A stretch of 5,849 nt of DNA, taken from contig JAPKYO010000037.1 in NCBI GenBank assembly GCA_026394265.1, forward strand, positions 1 through 5,849. The letters run 5' to 3'. This document shows, one piece after another, positions 5,189-5,849 of this stretch. The DNA is from Candidatus Bathyarchaeota archaeon. Lineage in GTDB: Archaea > Thermoproteota > Bathyarchaeia > TCS64. The translations under genes were made by a program, and so were the position numbers. Position 1 is the stretch's first letter, and every line of letters begins with the position of its first letter. The notes beneath the pieces are model-generated. The model saw only the letters and a list, made by a program, of their open reading frames with translations, had not been told where the DNA came from and did not search any database.

Positions 5189-5849
5189 TCAGCCCCTCAT
5201 CTTCTGGAGCATCATCGCCCCAGCCTCACGCACCTTACCCACGAGCAGGTCAAAGTCCTCCCGACGGCTACGATGATTCACGACACACACCCTAAGCGCG
5301 ACCCTCCCCCGGAGCTTCGTGTCGGAGATCATCGCCACACCCATCCCCATCAGCATCATCGGCAACTTCCCGTTCAATTCGTTCAGCGCCTCATCCGACA
5401 ACCCCGGCACCCTGAACCTGAAGCAGACCACATTCGACGCCACAGGGGCCAGCAGCTCCAACTCAGGCGCAGCCCTGATCAACCCAGCCAGGTACTGAGC
5501 CTGATCACAGTTCTGCTGCACCAACCGCCCATACTTGTTCAAACCATGCTCCTTCAGCCCCATCCACACCTTCAGACTCCTGAAGTAGCGACTCACCTGA
5601 AGACCATAATCCGTCCTCAGCTTCATCGTCGCCGAGTTCCCAAAGTAGTCGGGGTGCTCCGCGAAGGTCTTGAAGTGATCCTCCTCGCGCCGAATCAGGG
5701 TACAGGCAACATCAAACGGCATGTACATCCACTTGTGAAGGTCGAAGGCGAGCGAATCCGCCCTCTCAATACCCTCCACGAGCGGCTTCGTCCCCCCGCC
5801 GATCTTCGCCCAAGCCCCGAACGCGCCGTCCACGTGAAACCAGAGCCCC
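5189..5849 (-). CDS. Group II PLP-dependent amino-acid decarboxylase, C-terminal part (5' end outside window)
   Basis: The frame ends at TGA (5191-5189) and stays open to the right edge, so the N-terminal part is missing; 219 codons are visible. The first visible residues read GLWFHVDGAFGAW, the conserved HVDxAxG motif whose Asp (partial residue 7) pairs with the PLP pyridine nitrogen. A GTG at 5833 is the Val of this motif, not a start. The PLP-binding Lys is in SLAFDLHKWMYMPFD (Lys codon 5734-5732). The remainder (RSLKVWMGLKEHGLNKYG, then a small C-terminal domain with VCFRFRVPG) fits the aromatic-L-amino-acid/glutamate decarboxylase superfamily. These cytosolic enzymes release CO2 from an amino acid to form an amine; the substrate cannot be read from this part. 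It resembles the AADC-like branch more than archaeal MfnA/GAD by its HKW context, as an inference. Its coding strand is G-rich, unlike the C-rich coding strands of the translin and cysS genes. Confidence 0.9.
   Translation of the reverse strand, partial: GLWFHVDGAFGAWAKIGGGTKPLVEGIERADSLAFDLHKWMYMPFDVACTLIRREEDHFKTFAEHPDYFGNSATMKLRTDYGLQVSRYFRSLKVWMGLKEHGLNKYGRLVQQNCDQAQYLAGLIRAAPELELLAPVASNVVCFRFRVPGLSDEALNELNGKLPMMLMGMGVAMISDTKLRGRVALRVCVVNHRSRREDFDLLVGKVREAGAMMLQKMRG

Noticed and set aside
4965..5276. A 103-codon + strand frame after the FAD gene, with a 21-codon in-frame repeat (FYVMLCYA / FPVIMGYA, both ending TDE)
   Set aside because: There is no SD site, it starts 2 bases after the T7 terminator, and its last 88 bases are antisense to the decarboxylase C-terminus. 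Differences between the repeats do not favour synonymous positions, so the repeat does not argue for coding.
5189..5833. GTG at 5833 as the start of a 214-residue decarboxylase
   Set aside because: The frame continues upstream as GLWFH to the window edge, and this GTG encodes the Val of the conserved HVDxAxG motif; the gene is cut by the window, not short.

Overview
The window looks like a GC-rich archaeal chromosome segment. The evidence is a translin/TRAX-family gene with archaeal-type sequence, TATA-like boxes about 30-40 bases before the divergent start codons and upstream of cysS, two genes that start almost without a leader and have no Shine-Dalgarno (SD) site, and oligo-T tracts rather than stem-plus-U terminators after the FAD gene. 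No single feature proves the domain of life, and I cannot name the lineage.

Layout: the 3' part of a translin-family gene (1-441, +) is followed by a 148-base gap. That gap holds a TATA-like box and an unusually long predicted leader with a 10-codon mini-ORF and a small hairpin. It leads to cysS (590-2050, +), which has a good SD site. cysS converges, with a 14-base gap, on an M20 zinc deacylase/peptidase gene (2065-3330, -). The M20 gene diverges, across 70 bases with one central AT-rich element, from a stand-alone FAD oxidoreductase of the SdhA/FrdA/NadB family (3401-4945, +). A 243-base non-coding stretch (4946-5188) carries oligo-T tracts for both strands, a 7-bp perfect hairpin and a degenerate tandem repeat of about 62 bases. 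The C-terminal part of a group II PLP-dependent decarboxylase (5189-5849, -) runs off the right edge.

The genes do not form an obvious pathway or defence system. One is translational (CysRS), one is probably RNA-processing (translin), and three act in small-molecule or amino-acid metabolism. Each seems to have its own transcription unit. I saw no mobile element, CRISPR array, tRNA or rRNA. Base composition is strongly strand-asymmetric: the + strand is very C-rich at both ends whichever way the genes point, and the skew changes inside the FAD gene. The points most worth a second look are the cysS leader, the intact TRAX-like catalytic residues, the repeat region after the FAD gene, and the skew change.
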